The notes under the pieces: model-generated | Database searches by the model: none | The model's input: the letters and a program-made list of their open reading frames with translations, nothing else | Told to the model about the DNA's origin: nothing | Position numbers and translations under genes: made by a program | Part shown: piece after piece, positions 54,377 to 63,134 of the stretch | Layout: each line of letters opens with the position of its first letter | Position numbering within the stretch: the stretch's first letter is position 1 | Origin: Nodularia sp. NIES-3585 | GTDB taxonomy: Bacteria > Cyanobacteriota > Cyanobacteriia > Cyanobacteriales > Nostocaceae | Assembly (NCBI RefSeq): GCF_002218065.1 | Contig: NZ_BDUB01000001.1 | Coordinates: 1,251,567-1,315,566, forward strand | Length of the DNA stretch: 64,000 bases | Direction of reading: 5' to 3'

Positions 54377-55291
54377 CGCTAGGTAACTCCATTGAGGGGG
54401 TGATTTTTTAGTAGATGCACCTTCATTGATTATTTATGCTATTTTTAGCATAACAAAAACTATGTTTTGAATAGCAAATTGCTTTGAAAAAATAACTTAT
54501 AAATAATAACTTAAGCTACCGATTTCTCCGCAACTTAATTTACAATTAATTGGTTTTCAATTATCTTCTTTGTGACTTCTTTGTGAATCGTAGCTAAGTA
54601 TTTTTGGCCTCAAGCAATTTCATGACTCCTCAAAACAGCGACACCATATATATTCCCAGATGATTCTGTATCTTGTCTGTACATCCGTAACCTGACTTGA
54701 GCAAACAAGAATATATCTCTGGTACTACTTAAAGTGTGTGCAGTTTTAACTATGTCTGGTAGATTTACTTAATCAGAATTTAGTTTTGAGGCGGTAAATT
54801 AGATTATTCCCCTATAATTTCATAATTTATAATGTTTTCTCAGAATATGCAATATAAAAGCTCAACAATTTTAGATGTCAATACTTCTCAGGAGGTGCAT
54901 ATTTTACCTAAATTACCAATAATCAGGTGAATTTTTGGGAGTAAGTCGAAAAATATATATTACACACAACTTAAAGCAGATGCAGGTTTTCCGCAAGACA
55001 CCAGATAATTACTACACTAATATAAAGTAATTATTGAGACAATTACAAAACCTTAATGATTAAAATTAAAGAATAGTAAATTTACTCCAGGAAAATTGAG
55101 GATTTTCTCAAAATTTAGAAACAATCTGAGTAAGGTTGCAACCACAGTAGGTAAATCACAAATCACTCGTTATTTATCAATTTTTTCAGAAAAACGAACC
55201 ACAGAGGCGCAGAGTACACAGAGGAAGAGAGGGGAATTATCAGATACAGTTAGTTTATGCTTGAGCAAGATCAATTTCTCCCCTCTCCTTA
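54377..55291. other. 0.9-kb gene-free region
   Basis: No supported coding frame in about 915 bp of AT-rich DNA upstream of invertase copy 2. A repeat of the CACAGAGGCGCAGAGTACACAGAGG kind is at 55194-55228, and the AAGGAGAGGGGTTGGGGG palindromic repeat starts at 55278. No GTA-N8-TAC (NtcA) site was found by eye. Confidence 0.55.
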
Positions 55292-55318
55292 CTAAGGAGA
55301 GGGGTTGGGGGTGAGGTT
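55278..55318. repeat. Palindromic repeat overlapping the 3' end of the WD40-J gene
   Basis: CCCCTCTCCTTACTAAGGAGAGGGG is the palindromic core, followed by TTGGGGGTGAGG. The minus-strand reading supplies the last residues (LTPNPSP) and the stop codon of the WD40-DnaJ protein. Relatives are near 14193-14230 and inside the elements at 19892 and 33449. Confidence 0.85.
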
Positions 55319-57067
55319 CTGTATGTTATCCAGTTGTTCCTGAAATTCCTGATATGCGCGATTAATTGCTTGCATTGAATCTTTATTACTGGAATTCTTG
55401 TTAACATCAGGATGATACAATCTGGCTAATTGACGATAAGCAGACTTCACATTTTCAGGATGAGCGTCTTCATCAACACCTAAGATTTCCCACCATTTCC
55501 CAGACAAGAAATCAGGTTGTTTTTCATCACTTTGCATTTGTCGCCAAATTTTAATTACACCATGTTTCCCTCCACTTAATAGGGTTTTACCATCTGGACT
55601 AAAAGCAACGGGACTAAACCCAGTCAAAGTTTGAATTATTTCACCAGTTGGTAAATTCCAAAATTTGATTACACCGTCGCTACTGCTACTGGCGAGGGTT
55701 TTTCCGTCGGGATGAATAGCTAGGGAGACAACCGCCATTTTGTGTCCAGTTAAAATACAGCGTAATTCACCAGTTTGGAAATTCCACAGCTTAATTGTGT
55801 TGTCTTCGCTTCCACTAATGAGCGTTTGACCGTCAGGACTAATAATAACTGTCTTCCCTGCTGAATCTTGAGTTAAAATACAGGGTTCTCTCCCTGTTTT
55901 CCAATCCCAAATTCTAATGGTTTTATCTTTACTGCTACTAACCAAAATCTGACAGTCTGGACTAATAGCCACAGCATAAACTGCATCAGTATGTCCATTC
56001 AAAGTATGTTTAAGATTCCCTGTATAACCTCCCCAAATTCTAATGGTTTTATCTGTACTAGCACTAGCAATTATTCTGCCATCAGCACTATAACTAAGTG
56101 AGTTAACAAAGCCATTATGACTATAAGGAGAATTTAAATAAGAAAATGCCAGATGATATTGTTTTGTATCTAATTGCCAACTGCTGATTTTCCGGTCTAC
56201 ACTACCGCTAATAATTTGCTTACCATTAGGACTGATAGCCACAGATAACACGGCTTCTGCTTGTCCATAAAAAGTATATAAACATTTGCCAGTGTTTAAA
56301 TCCCACCAATAGACTGTTCTATCATTACTTCCACTAATAAAAGTTTGACCATCAGGAGAAATAGCTAAAGCATTAACTGCTGCTGAGTGACCTTTAAGAA
56401 TTTGTACACATCTCCAAGTTTCCGGCTTTTGGATTGTTTGTGGTACTATTTCAGGTTCAATTTTAGGAGGATGATATTTAGGAGGATCAACTTGCTTTTT
56501 CACCTTCGCTTTCAGTGCTTGTAACTCATCCTCAATTTCCCAATCGGCAAATTTTTGATTCAGATCATCACCAGATAAAAATAAATTTAACTCAATGAGT
56601 GCGGCGGAATAGTAATCCATTTGTAAGACTTTTTCTTCCATTCGTCCAAAAACCTCAAAGGGTGTTTCCTTAACTTGAGATTCGTCTAACATTTTGGCGA
56701 TACTATAAGCCGCGAGTCCCACCACTGCACCAATTCCCGCCATCGGGACTGCACCAATACCAAATGCTAAACCGACTTTTGGTGCAACAAATCCCATTCC
56801 ACCGACGACACTAGAAAATCCCACACCACCAACTGCACCAATTCCCATTGCACCAAAAGCGGCTACATCTGCCTCTGTGATGGCTTGGAAAGCACCATAA
56901 ACAGCCGCACCAGCCACAGCGCCAGCCGCAACTACGGGAGTTACCCCAATTCCTACACCGCCAAAGCCGCCGACAATTCCGATTCCGCCAACTGTGGAGG
57001 ATATACTCGCACCAGCTATACTTCCCCCGGTGATAAATGCTGCACCTGTTTGGGAGGTTGGTTTCAT
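55292..57067 (-). CDS. Glycine-rich membrane / WD40 / DnaJ-domain protein
   Basis: The 591-residue protein has three parts. Residues 1-130 are Gly/Ala/Val-rich and hydrophobic (GGIGIVGGFGGVGIGVTPVVAAGAVAGA; VVGGMGFVAPKVGLAFGIGAVPMAG), probably membrane-inserting. After a charged helical linker, seven WD40 repeats (about 225-515) carry typical ends such as SGSNDRTVYWWDLNTGK and SASTDKTIRIWGGYTG. A C-terminal J domain (525-582) has the HPD motif at 552-554 (LYHPDVN), needed to stimulate DnaK. The last seven residues come from a repeat element. It is 6 bp downstream of a lipoprotein gene. It may recruit Hsp70 to a membrane complex. Confidence 0.88.
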   Translation of the reverse strand: MKPTSQTGAAFITGGSIAGASISSTVGGIGIVGGFGGVGIGVTPVVAAGAVAGAAVYGAFQAITEADVAAFGAMGIGAVGGVGFSSVVGGMGFVAPKVGLAFGIGAVPMAGIGAVVGLAAYSIAKMLDESQVKETPFEVFGRMEEKVLQMDYYSAALIELNLFLSGDDLNQKFADWEIEDELQALKAKVKKQVDPPKYHPPKIEPEIVPQTIQKPETWRCVQILKGHSAAVNALAISPDGQTFISGSNDRTVYWWDLNTGKCLYTFYGQAEAVLSVAISPNGKQIISGSVDRKISSWQLDTKQYHLAFSYLNSPYSHNGFVNSLSYSADGRIIASASTDKTIRIWGGYTGNLKHTLNGHTDAVYAVAISPDCQILVSSSKDKTIRIWDWKTGREPCILTQDSAGKTVIISPDGQTLISGSEDNTIKLWNFQTGELRCILTGHKMAVVSLAIHPDGKTLASSSSDGVIKFWNLPTGEIIQTLTGFSPVAFSPDGKTLLSGGKHGVIKIWRQMQSDEKQPDFLSGKWWEILGVDEDAHPENVKSAYRQLARLYHPDVNKNSSNKDSMQAINRAYQEFQEQLDNIQNLTPNPSP

Positions 57068-57073
57068 GTTGAT

Positions 57074-57697
57074 TTAAGGAGTTGTAGAATAGGAAGTAAT
57101 TTGAGTAACTTGGTTTTGAGAATTTAAATTTAAATAAGTTTCTTCTAAATAATAAGTATCATCTCCTTGGTCACAAGGATTGCTCCGCAAAATTATTTTA
57201 TCTTTGGTTTTTTCGGTTTTTTCAAAAGGCTGTTGACTGTTGAGGGCGGCTTTAGCAATGCTCATGGCTTTATCTTGCTCAACACTGGATATAAACTGAA
57301 TATCAGTAATAAAAGATTCTGTACCAGAGACTTTCAGGTAAACTATTCCATCTGCAAATTGATAAGGTTTCAAGATAGAACAATAACTATCTTGGTTAGT
57401 CTTTTCACAGATATTGTTCCATTTTGGCAGATTAGCAAAGACTTCTGGCTGAATTGATGATTTACTCAAGCTGGTGTCTGTGGAAAGTTTTTGACAACCA
57501 TCTTCACAAGCTGGAGGATCTGATATGGGTTGTGGTTGTTCCTCTGGAATTTCTGAAACAGGCTCCGCTTGTTCCGTGGGAGTATCTGAATTAGATGGTG
57601 ATTGTTCAGTTTGTGGGTTTGTGTCACAACTAGTCAAAATTAAGCCGAAAGCTAAGGTTATAAAAAGCCCAAATTTTGTAATCACTTGTTTTTTCAT
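57074..57697 (-). CDS. Putative lipoprotein
   Basis: The 207-residue protein starts at the ATG 57697 with a lipoprotein signal (MKKQVITKFGLFITLAFGLILTSC; lipobox LTSC, Cys24). A Pro/Glu/Gln-rich low-complexity linker follows, then a small domain with Cys residues (ACEDGCQKL, NICEKTNQDSYCSIL, SNPCDQGDD). No family is recognised. It lies 6 bp upstream of the WD40-J gene in one operon. This suggests a membrane-linked pair with parts on opposite sides of the membrane. Confidence 0.8.
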   Translation of the reverse strand: MKKQVITKFGLFITLAFGLILTSCDTNPQTEQSPSNSDTPTEQAEPVSEIPEEQPQPISDPPACEDGCQKLSTDTSLSKSSIQPEVFANLPKWNNICEKTNQDSYCSILKPYQFADGIVYLKVSGTESFITDIQFISSVEQDKAMSIAKAALNSQQPFEKTEKTKDKIILRSNPCDQGDDTYYLEETYLNLNSQNQVTQITSYSTTP

Positions 57698-57872
57698 AAT
57701 TTGATTTTGAAGTAAAATATTAGACTTGTTCATGCTTTCGTTATCAGTATTAAATGAACTTTCGCTTCCTGTAAAGGTTCCCTGATGGTAGACGTGTAGA
57801 ATTGCTCTGAAATTTTGTGTAAAATACAGCATTCCGCTATCTTAAGTTTTGAGATAAAAAATTGCGTTTAAT

Positions 57873-59066
57873 ATGACTTCAGTTTCTCCTCACAAAAAAG
57901 CCAAAGCCCTCAAACCGAATAGCCGTCGCCCGGCGAAAGAACTCTGTAGCGAATGCGGATTGTGTGATACATACTATATTCATTATGTCAAGGAAGCCTG
58001 CGCTTTTATTAATCAGCAGATCGGGGGACTTGAAGAAGAAACCCACAAGCGATCGCGTGACCTAGATAACGAAAATGAACTCTACTTTGGTGTTCATCAA
58101 GACATGATCGCCGCCCGCAAACAGCAGCCCATCGAAGGCGCACAATGGACGGGTATTGTCAGTAGCATTGCCATTGAAATGCTGAATCGCGGCTTAGTTG
58201 AAGGTGTTGTTTGTGTCCAGAACACCAAAGAAGACCGCTTTCAACCCATGCCAGTCATCGCCCGTACCCCAGAAGAAATACTGGCAGCTAGAGTAAATAA
58301 ACCAACATTATCGCCCAACCTTTCTGTTTTAGAACAAATAGAAAAATCGGGGATGAAACGGTTATTGGTAATTGGTGTTGGTTGCCAAATTCAAGCACTC
58401 AGAGCCGTAGAAAAAGAACTTGGCTTAGAAAAGTTATATGTCTTGGGTACACCTTGTGTAGATAACGTTACCCGCGCTGGACTGCAAACATTCTTAGAAA
58501 CCACCAGCCGTTCACCTGAGACAGTGGTGCATTATGAATTTATGCAAGACTTCCGAGTTCACTTCAAACATGAGGATGGTTCTACAGAAACAGTGCCTTT
58601 CTTTGGTTTAAAAACTAATAAGCTCAAAGATGTTTTTGCACCGTCTTGTATGAGTTGCTTTGATTATGTTAATTCCCTGGCCGATTTAGTGGTCGGTTAT
58701 ATGGGCGCACCCTTCGGCTGGCAGTGGATTGTAGTCAGAAATGATACAGGTAAAGAAATGCTGGATTTGGTGCAAGACCAGTTAGACACTCAGCCGGTGA
58801 TGTCTCAGGGGAACAGGAAAGAGGCTGTACAACAGAGTATTCCTGCTTACGATAAGGGCGTGACTCTGCCGATGTGGGCGGCAAAATTGATGGGTGTGGT
58901 GATTGAAAAAATTGGACCGAAGGGTTTGGAGTATGCGCGGTTTTCCATTGATTCGCATTTTACGCGGAATTATTTGTATGTGAAGCGGAATTATCCTGAG
59001 AAGTTGGCGGCTCATGTGCCTGAGTTTGCTAAGAGGATTGTGGGACAGTATAAGTTACCGGAGTAG
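57873..59066 (+). CDS. bciB: Ferredoxin-dependent 8-vinyl chlorophyllide reductase (BciB)
   Basis: The 397-residue protein belongs to the FrhB family with N- and C-terminal segments for Fe-S and flavin binding: CSECGLCDTYY near 29, CVQNTKEDRFQPMPVIA, VGCQIQALRAVE, LGTPCVDNVTRAG, and CMSCFDYVNSLADLVVGYMG. It matches cyanobacterial BciB (Synechocystis Slr1923 type), which reduces the 8-vinyl group of divinyl (proto)chlorophyllide with electrons from ferredoxin. It is divergent from the lipoprotein gene. Its stop codon lies one base before the inverted repeat that encloses the GxxExxY gene. Confidence 0.93.
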   Translation: MTSVSPHKKAKALKPNSRRPAKELCSECGLCDTYYIHYVKEACAFINQQIGGLEEETHKRSRDLDNENELYFGVHQDMIAARKQQPIEGAQWTGIVSSIAIEMLNRGLVEGVVCVQNTKEDRFQPMPVIARTPEEILAARVNKPTLSPNLSVLEQIEKSGMKRLLVIGVGCQIQALRAVEKELGLEKLYVLGTPCVDNVTRAGLQTFLETTSRSPETVVHYEFMQDFRVHFKHEDGSTETVPFFGLKTNKLKDVFAPSCMSCFDYVNSLADLVVGYMGAPFGWQWIVVRNDTGKEMLDLVQDQLDTQPVMSQGNRKEAVQQSIPAYDKGVTLPMWAAKLMGVVIEKIGPKGLEYARFSIDSHFTRNYLYVKRNYPEKLAAHVPEFAKRIVGQYKLPE

Positions 59067-59067
59067 T

Positions 59068-59545
59068 GTTTCGCGCAAAGGCGCAAAGGCGCAGAGAAGA
59101 ATGACTGAGAATGAAATTGCTAAGGAGGTTGTTGATGCTGCGTATAAAATTCATACAAAGTTAGGTCCAGGACTCTTAGAATCTGTGTATGAGGCAGTTC
59201 TAACTTATGAATTGGAAAGCCGGGGATTATGGGTAGTTCGACAGCAACCAATTCCTGTAGTTTATGAGGGTATACGCTTACAGGAAGGCTTTCGTTCTGA
59301 CCTCATTGTTGAAGACAAGGTAATTATTGAAATCAAATCCTTGGAAGCCGTTCATCCAGTACATAAAAAACAACTGATCACATACCTTCGCCTTGCCAAC
59401 AAGCGCCTTGGTTTGCTCATCAACTTCGGTGAAGAACTGATTAAAGATGGCATAACAAGACTTGTTAACGGACTATAAAAATACATCACCTCAAGACGCA
59501 AAGAAACCCTTAATTCCTTTGCGTCTTTGCGCCTTTGCGCGAAAC
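59068..59545. mobile_element. GxxExxY unit bounded by 21-bp inverted repeats
   Basis: The left repeat at 59068-59088 (GTTTCGCGCAAAGGCGCAA plus AG) has its exact reverse complement at 59525-59545. Similarity continues for about 10 more bases inward with three mismatches. The repeats are made of an 8-bp unit (CGCAAAGG). The unit holds one gene and an internal hairpin (GACGCAAAG...CTTTGCGTC, 59494-59525). It lies 1 bp after the bciB stop and 4 bp before the stop of the convergent gene. No target duplication is visible. Confidence 0.75.
59101..59478 (+). CDS. GxxExxY family PD-(D/E)XK nuclease-like protein
   Basis: The 125-residue protein carries the name-giving motif in GPGLLESVYEAVLTYELE. The nuclease-like core reads FRSDLIVEDKVIIEIKS, where Asp and the E-x-K pair fit PD-(D/E)XK, and HKKQLITYLRLANKRLGLLINFGEELIKDGI follows. 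The ATG at 59101 directly follows the left inverted repeat; longer frames would translate the repeat itself. The family is widespread in genomes with repeated DNA, and its function is unknown. It is the only gene in the inverted-repeat unit. Confidence 0.88.
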   Translation: MTENEIAKEVVDAAYKIHTKLGPGLLESVYEAVLTYELESRGLWVVRQQPIPVVYEGIRLQEGFRSDLIVEDKVIIEIKSLEAVHPVHKKQLITYLRLANKRLGLLINFGEELIKDGITRLVNGL

Positions 59546-59549
59546 CTTC

Positions 59550-60779
59550 TTATCCCATCCCCACAGCATCCATCGCCGCTTCTAATGCGATCGCCACATG
59601 AGTCCAATGAGTCCCCCCCTGACAATAAACCACATAAGGCTCTCTTAAAGGTCCATCCGCCGAAAACTCCAAAGTACTCCCCTCAATAAACGTCCCCCCA
59701 GCCATCACTACCTGGCTCTCATACCCCGGTATCTCATCGGGAATAGGTTCCAGATAAGAACCCACAGGTGAATGCTGCTGTATCGCCTTACAGAATGCAA
59801 TTAACTTGGCAGCAGAACCTAATTTAATCGCCTGAATCACATCTCCACGAGGCGCAAGAGGTGCGGGATTGACTGGATAACCTAATTTATCGAATACATA
59901 ACCAGTTAAGTGAGTCCCCTTCATCGCCTCCCCTACCATCTGGGGAGCTAAAAATAAGCCTTGGAACAGCAGCCGATTTTGGTCAAAGGTCGCGCCACCA
60001 TAACTCCCAATCCCAGGAGCCGTTAAACGACAAGCGGCTGCTTCTACTAAGTCAGCCCGACCAGCAATGTAACCCCCAGCTGTGACAATTGTCCCCCCAG
60101 GATTTTTAATCAATGACCCCGCCATTAAGTCAGCACCAACATCTGTGGGTTCTCTGGTTTCAATGAATTCACCGTAACAGTTATCTACAAAGCAGACGGT
60201 GTTGGGGTTTTGCTGTTTAACCAAATGAACGATTTTTTCGATATCAGCAATTGATAAACTCGGTCGCCACGAGTAACCACAAGAGCGTTGAATTAACACT
60301 AAACGGGTATGGTCAGCTACGCTATGACTTAAGGTTTCCCAATCTATAGTTCCTTGTGGGGTTAGCTCCAATTGGCGGTAATTTATGCCAAACTCAATAA
60401 GGGAGCCTTGACCTTTACCCCGTAAACCAATGACTTCTTCGAGCGTATCGTAGGGAGAACCGACCACTGCTAACATCTCATCTCCAGGACGGAGAACACC
60501 AAATAAGCCGCAAGCGATCGCATGAGTTCCAGAAACGAACTGCACCCGCACGGCCGCAGCTTCCGCGCCCATGACTTGGGCAAAAACTTTATCTAAAGTT
60601 TCTCGTCCTAGATCATCGTGACCATAGCCACTGACACCAGCAAAATGGTGTGCGCCTACACGGTGATTACGAAAGGCATCTAGAACACGTTTGAGATTAT
60701 GCTTGACCTGAGCATCAATTCCAGAAAAAATCTCTAACAGAGCCTGTTCTGCTTGCCGCAGATGTTCTACGCTGTTCAT
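59550..60779 (-). CDS. Methionine gamma-lyase family PLP enzyme
   Basis: The 409-residue protein fits the PLP-dependent family once called aluminium resistance proteins. It has HHFAGVSGYGHDDLGRETLDKVFA, FVSGTHAIACGLFG, CGYSWRPSLSI, VCFVDNCYGEF (cofactor Asp) and the Schiff-base Lys in GSLIKNPGGTIVTAGGYIAG. Members are annotated as methionine gamma-lyase-like and probably act on sulfur amino acids; the substrate is not proven here. The stop is 4 bp from the inverted repeat of the GxxExxY unit. Confidence 0.9.
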   Translation of the reverse strand: MNSVEHLRQAEQALLEIFSGIDAQVKHNLKRVLDAFRNHRVGAHHFAGVSGYGHDDLGRETLDKVFAQVMGAEAAAVRVQFVSGTHAIACGLFGVLRPGDEMLAVVGSPYDTLEEVIGLRGKGQGSLIEFGINYRQLELTPQGTIDWETLSHSVADHTRLVLIQRSCGYSWRPSLSIADIEKIVHLVKQQNPNTVCFVDNCYGEFIETREPTDVGADLMAGSLIKNPGGTIVTAGGYIAGRADLVEAAACRLTAPGIGSYGGATFDQNRLLFQGLFLAPQMVGEAMKGTHLTGYVFDKLGYPVNPAPLAPRGDVIQAIKLGSAAKLIAFCKAIQQHSPVGSYLEPIPDEIPGYESQVVMAGGTFIEGSTLEFSADGPLREPYVVYCQGGTHWTHVAIALEAAMDAVGMG

Positions 60780-60863
60780 TAGTTCCTCTTTTAGAAAAAA
60801 TTATAGATATGCGGATTTTTAAACCCCGCAGATTAGGCTAGACAATTTCAATCGGGTTATTGC

Positions 60864-61682
60864 ATGACAATTGCTACTTCAACGAAACTTCAAATTAACT
60901 GGGTAAATACCCTGTTTTTCTTAGCCCTGCACATCGGTGCTTTATTTGCTTTTGTTCCCGGTAACTTTAGCCCGAATGCCGTTGGTGTGGCTTTATTGCT
61001 TTACTGGATCACTGGTGGATTAGGGATTACCCTGGGATTTCACCGTCTGGTAACTCACCGCAGTTTTCAAACTCCCAAATGGCTGGAATATTTCTTGGTG
61101 TTTTGCGGGACTTTAGCCTGTCAAGGTGGACCAATTGAGTGGATCGGGACACATCGCATTCATCACGTACATTCTGATACTGACCCAGACCCCCACGATT
61201 CCAATAAAGGCTTCTGGTGGAGTCATATGGGTTGGTTAATTTATCACTCTCCCTCTCATGCTGATGTTCCTCGTTTTACCAAGGATATTGCCGAAGACCC
61301 AGTTTATCAGTTTTTACAAAAGTATTTCATTTTGATTCAGGTAGCACTGGGTTTATTACTCATGTATCTGGGTGGCTGGTCTTTTGTGGTTTGGGGAATA
61401 TTTGCGCGGATTGTTTGGGTTTACCACTGCACTTGGCTGGTGAACAGCGCTACTCACCAATTTGGTTATCGCAGCTATGATTCAGGCGATCGCTCAACTA
61501 ACTGCTGGTGGGTCGCTGTGCTAGTATTCGGCGAAGGCTGGCATAATAATCACCACGCTTTTCAATATTCGGCTCGTCACGGGCTGGAATGGTGGGAAAT
61601 TGATTTAACTTGGATGACAGTTCAATTGCTGCAATTACTTGGTCTGGCTACTAATGTCAAGTTGGCCGAGAAAAAGCAGTAA
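60864..61682 (+). CDS. desC: Acyl-lipid Delta9 fatty acid desaturase
   Basis: The 272-residue membrane di-iron enzyme puts the first double bond at C9 of stearoyl chains on glycerolipids. The three His boxes are LGFHRLVTHRSFQ (HxxxxH), GTHRIHHVHSD (HxxHH) and EGWHNNHHAF (HxxHH), with four helices between. It has the fold of animal/yeast Delta9 acyl desaturases. It begins a same-strand cluster with desA and desB, which add the C12 and omega-3 bonds; the cluster order desC-desA-desB is known from Anabaena. Confidence 0.95.
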   Translation: MTIATSTKLQINWVNTLFFLALHIGALFAFVPGNFSPNAVGVALLLYWITGGLGITLGFHRLVTHRSFQTPKWLEYFLVFCGTLACQGGPIEWIGTHRIHHVHSDTDPDPHDSNKGFWWSHMGWLIYHSPSHADVPRFTKDIAEDPVYQFLQKYFILIQVALGLLLMYLGGWSFVVWGIFARIVWVYHCTWLVNSATHQFGYRSYDSGDRSTNCWWVAVLVFGEGWHNNHHAFQYSARHGLEWWEIDLTWMTVQLLQLLGLATNVKLAEKKQ

Positions 61683-61922
61683 TTTCCAGGTTATTGGTTA
61701 ATAGTGGATAAATTACAGAATTTATTCACTATTGGCTAAAAAGTAATTTCTACGAGCAACTAATAACCATTCACTATTTCAGAAAATTATCGACCATAGC
61801 TATTTAATAGTGCGTTTGTGTAGCTGAGGTTGTTATAATCTGAGACGCTAATGTTAAGAAACTTTGCGGCCAGCCACTTTTTTGGTGACTTGGCTGTGAA
61901 GCATACTGTTTTCCAGGTGTTC

Positions 61923-62975
61923 ATGACTACATCAATAATCAACAGCCAGAAACTAGGTGAAGACCTTGGCGAACCCAACTTAAAGCTCAAAGATATTATC
62001 AAAACTTTGCCACGAGAATGTTTTGCAAAAAACCGACGCAAAGCTTGGACACAAGCCCTGCTCAGTGTCTTGATGGTCGGCTTGGGCTACTGTATGCTGG
62101 CAATTAGTCCGTGGTTTCTTCTGCCGGTAGCTTGGATTTTTACAGGTACTGCTTTAACAGGTTTTTTCGTAATTGGCCATGATTGTGGTCACAGGTCTTT
62201 TGCCAAACGTCGTTGGGTAAATGATTTAGTGGGACACATATTTATGGCTCCCTTAATTTATCCCTTCCACAGTTGGCGGATTAAGCATAATTATCACCAT
62301 GCTCATACCAACAAACTAGATGAGGATAATGCTTGGCATCCCATTAGAACCCACGTATTTGCCAATTGGACACCTTTTAGGCAGTCAGCTTTTGAAGGCT
62401 TCATGCGTAAGCGTCTGTGGTGGGTAGGTTCCATTGGACATTGGGCGTTGGTGCATTTTGATGCGCGGAACTTCAAGACCAAAGACCAATCCAGTGTTAA
62501 GCTTTCTGTAGCTGTAGTAGTGATATTTGCTGCGATCGCTTTCCCTATCCTGATTGCGACAACAGGGATTTGGGGATTTGTCAAGTTTTGGCTACTGCCC
62601 TGGATGGTATACCATTTTTGGATGAGTACCTTCACCATCGTTCACCACACAGCGTCAGATGTTCCTTTTGTGGGAGCGCACAAGTGGAATGAAGCTTTAG
62701 CACAGCTATCGGGTACTATTCATTGTGATTATCCCCGTTGGATAGAAATTTTCTGCCACGATATCAATGTCCACGTTCCTCATCATATTTCTACTGCCAT
62801 TCCTTCCTATAATTTGCGACTAGCTTACAGCAGCATCAAGGAAAATTGGCAGCCTTATCTACATGATGAATGTCAGTTTTCTTGGTCTTTAATGAAGCAG
62901 ATTACAGACCAATGTCAACTGTACAAAACTGATATTGGCTATGAGACTTTCAACGAATATTACGCAGGAAAATAA
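61923..62975 (+). CDS. desA: Acyl-lipid Delta12 fatty acid desaturase
   Basis: The 350-residue product has the Delta12 desaturase His boxes [11 protein letters not shown] (HDCGH), [14 protein letters not shown] (HxxHH) and NVHVPHHIS (HxPHH). It adds the second double bond to oleoyl lipids using ferredoxin. The ATG at 61923 gives the usual length; the frame is open 24 codons upstream without family likeness. About 160 bp separate the next gene desB. Confidence 0.95.
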   Translation: MTTSIINSQKLGEDLGEPNLKLKDIIKTLPRECFAKNRRKAWTQALLSVLMVGLGYCMLAISPWFLLPVAWIFTGTALTGFFVIGHDCGHRSFAKRRWVNDLVGHIFMAPLIYPFHSWRIKHNYHHAHTNKLDEDNAWHPIRTHVFANWTPFRQSAFEGFMRKRLWWVGSIGHWALVHFDARNFKTKDQSSVKLSVAVVVIFAAIAFPILIATTGIWGFVKFWLLPWMVYHFWMSTFTIVHHTASDVPFVGAHKWNEALAQLSGTIHCDYPRWIEIFCHDINVHVPHHISTAIPSYNLRLAYSSIKENWQPYLHDECQFSWSLMKQITDQCQLYKTDIGYETFNEYYAGK

Positions 62976-63134
62976 ATATTATGGCAAGTAGTTTACCTAT
63001 TAACTAACTTGTACTCTTTTTGTTGCAATAGTGTTTAATATCCTGTAAATTAAATAGATTCTGGTAATTCTTGATGTACTTAAATTTTGAGGTGAATTAC
63101 CAGAGATTATCTGCTTGAGTATTAGTCAAACCTG

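Noticed and set aside
59014-59100. N-terminal extension of the GxxExxY protein (SRKGAKAQRR-like)
   Set aside because: It would translate the inverted repeat itself and overlap the end of bciB; the ATG at 59101 is the better start.
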